Assembly: GCA_018695085.1 (NCBI GenBank)
Contig: JABHOU010000112.1
Span: 1-7,045, forward strand
Direction of reading: 5' to 3'
Origin: Opitutia bacterium
GTDB lineage: Bacteria > Verrucomicrobiota > Verrucomicrobiia > Opitutales > Seribacteraceae
DNA: 7,045 bases
Under the pieces are notes generated by a model. The model worked only from the letters and a program-made list of their open reading frames with translations. It was not told the origin of the DNA and did no database searches. Of the stretch, positions 6,937 through 7,045 are shown one piece after another. How positions within the stretch are numbered: position 1 is the stretch's first letter; each line of letters opens with the position of its first letter. Made by a program: the position numbers and the translations under genes.

Positions 6937-7045
6937 ATGAACAACGAAGAGACAGGCAGTTCATCCGAGCAAGCCGTTGGCACTTTTTCCGACTTACCAT
7001 TGTCCCCCGAGATTCGGGAGGCAATTGAGGCGATTGGCTATGAAA
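6937..7045 (+). CDS. DEAD-box RNA helicase, N-terminal start (partial)
   Basis: The first 36 codons are visible before the window ends. A short acidic and serine-rich leader (MNNEETGSSSEQAVG) is followed by TFSDLPLSPEIREAIEAIGYE. This is the start of a DEAD-box helicase core: the isolated upstream aromatic residue (F17), the L-x-L-S-P-x-hydrophobic helix, and the G-[FY]-x that precedes the Q motif (x-PTxIQ), which would come just after the window edge. Such proteins unwind RNA duplexes with ATP in the cytoplasm, often in ribosome assembly or cold adaptation. Family level is as far as this fragment allows. The ATG at 6937 is the first start in frame with the motif; no Shine-Dalgarno is visible upstream (CAGTAGAATA). 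The 287-base gap and different function suggest a transcription unit separate from the envelope genes. Confidence 0.8.
   Translation, partial: MNNEETGSSSEQAVGTFSDLPLSPEIREAIEAIGYE

Overview
The window is a stretch of ordinary chromosome-like DNA from what is most likely a member of the Planctomycetes-Verrucomicrobia group. That placement rests on the gene set: a PSCyt1/PSCyt2/PSD1 (DUF1549/DUF1553) multihaem protein, a DUF1501 protein and a pre-peptidase C-terminal (PPC) domain protein side by side are a hallmark of that superphylum. I cannot go below phylum from the sequence alone. All convincing genes are on the + strand. No IS element, tRNA, rRNA or CRISPR array was seen.

Layout: 1-199 is the 3' end of a PQQ-like beta-propeller protein. 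After a 71-base gap, 271-3789 encodes a 1172-residue exported protein that joins a PSCyt1 haem domain, a WD40 propeller of about seven blades, a second haem-like segment with a CX4CH motif, a Big2-like immunoglobulin fold, and the DUF1549 and DUF1553 domains. It is followed without a gap by a Tat-targeted DUF1501 protein (3798-5129, possibly starting at 3789) and a secreted protein with two PPC-like beta domains (5129-6649). The touching stops and starts indicate one co-translated three-gene unit. A 287-base non-coding stretch follows (6650-6936), with two mutually exclusive hairpins that include DnaA-box-like nonamers. The window ends in the first 36 codons of a DEAD-box RNA helicase (6937 onwards).

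Together the three central genes look like an envelope module. The multihaem scaffold and its propeller would sit outside the inner membrane, the DUF1501 protein (alkaline-phosphatase-like fold) would be exported folded through Tat, and the PPC protein would supply surface or carbohydrate-binding beta domains. In Planctomycetes such modules occur near sulfatases and polysaccharide-degrading genes, but their chemistry is not established, and no substrate can be named here.

The points most worth a second look are the fusion of two usually separate architectures in the 1172-residue protein, with a change in base skew near the join; the CX4CH haem-like motif; and the paired alternative hairpins upstream of the helicase. 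Nothing in the window proves a wholly new system.
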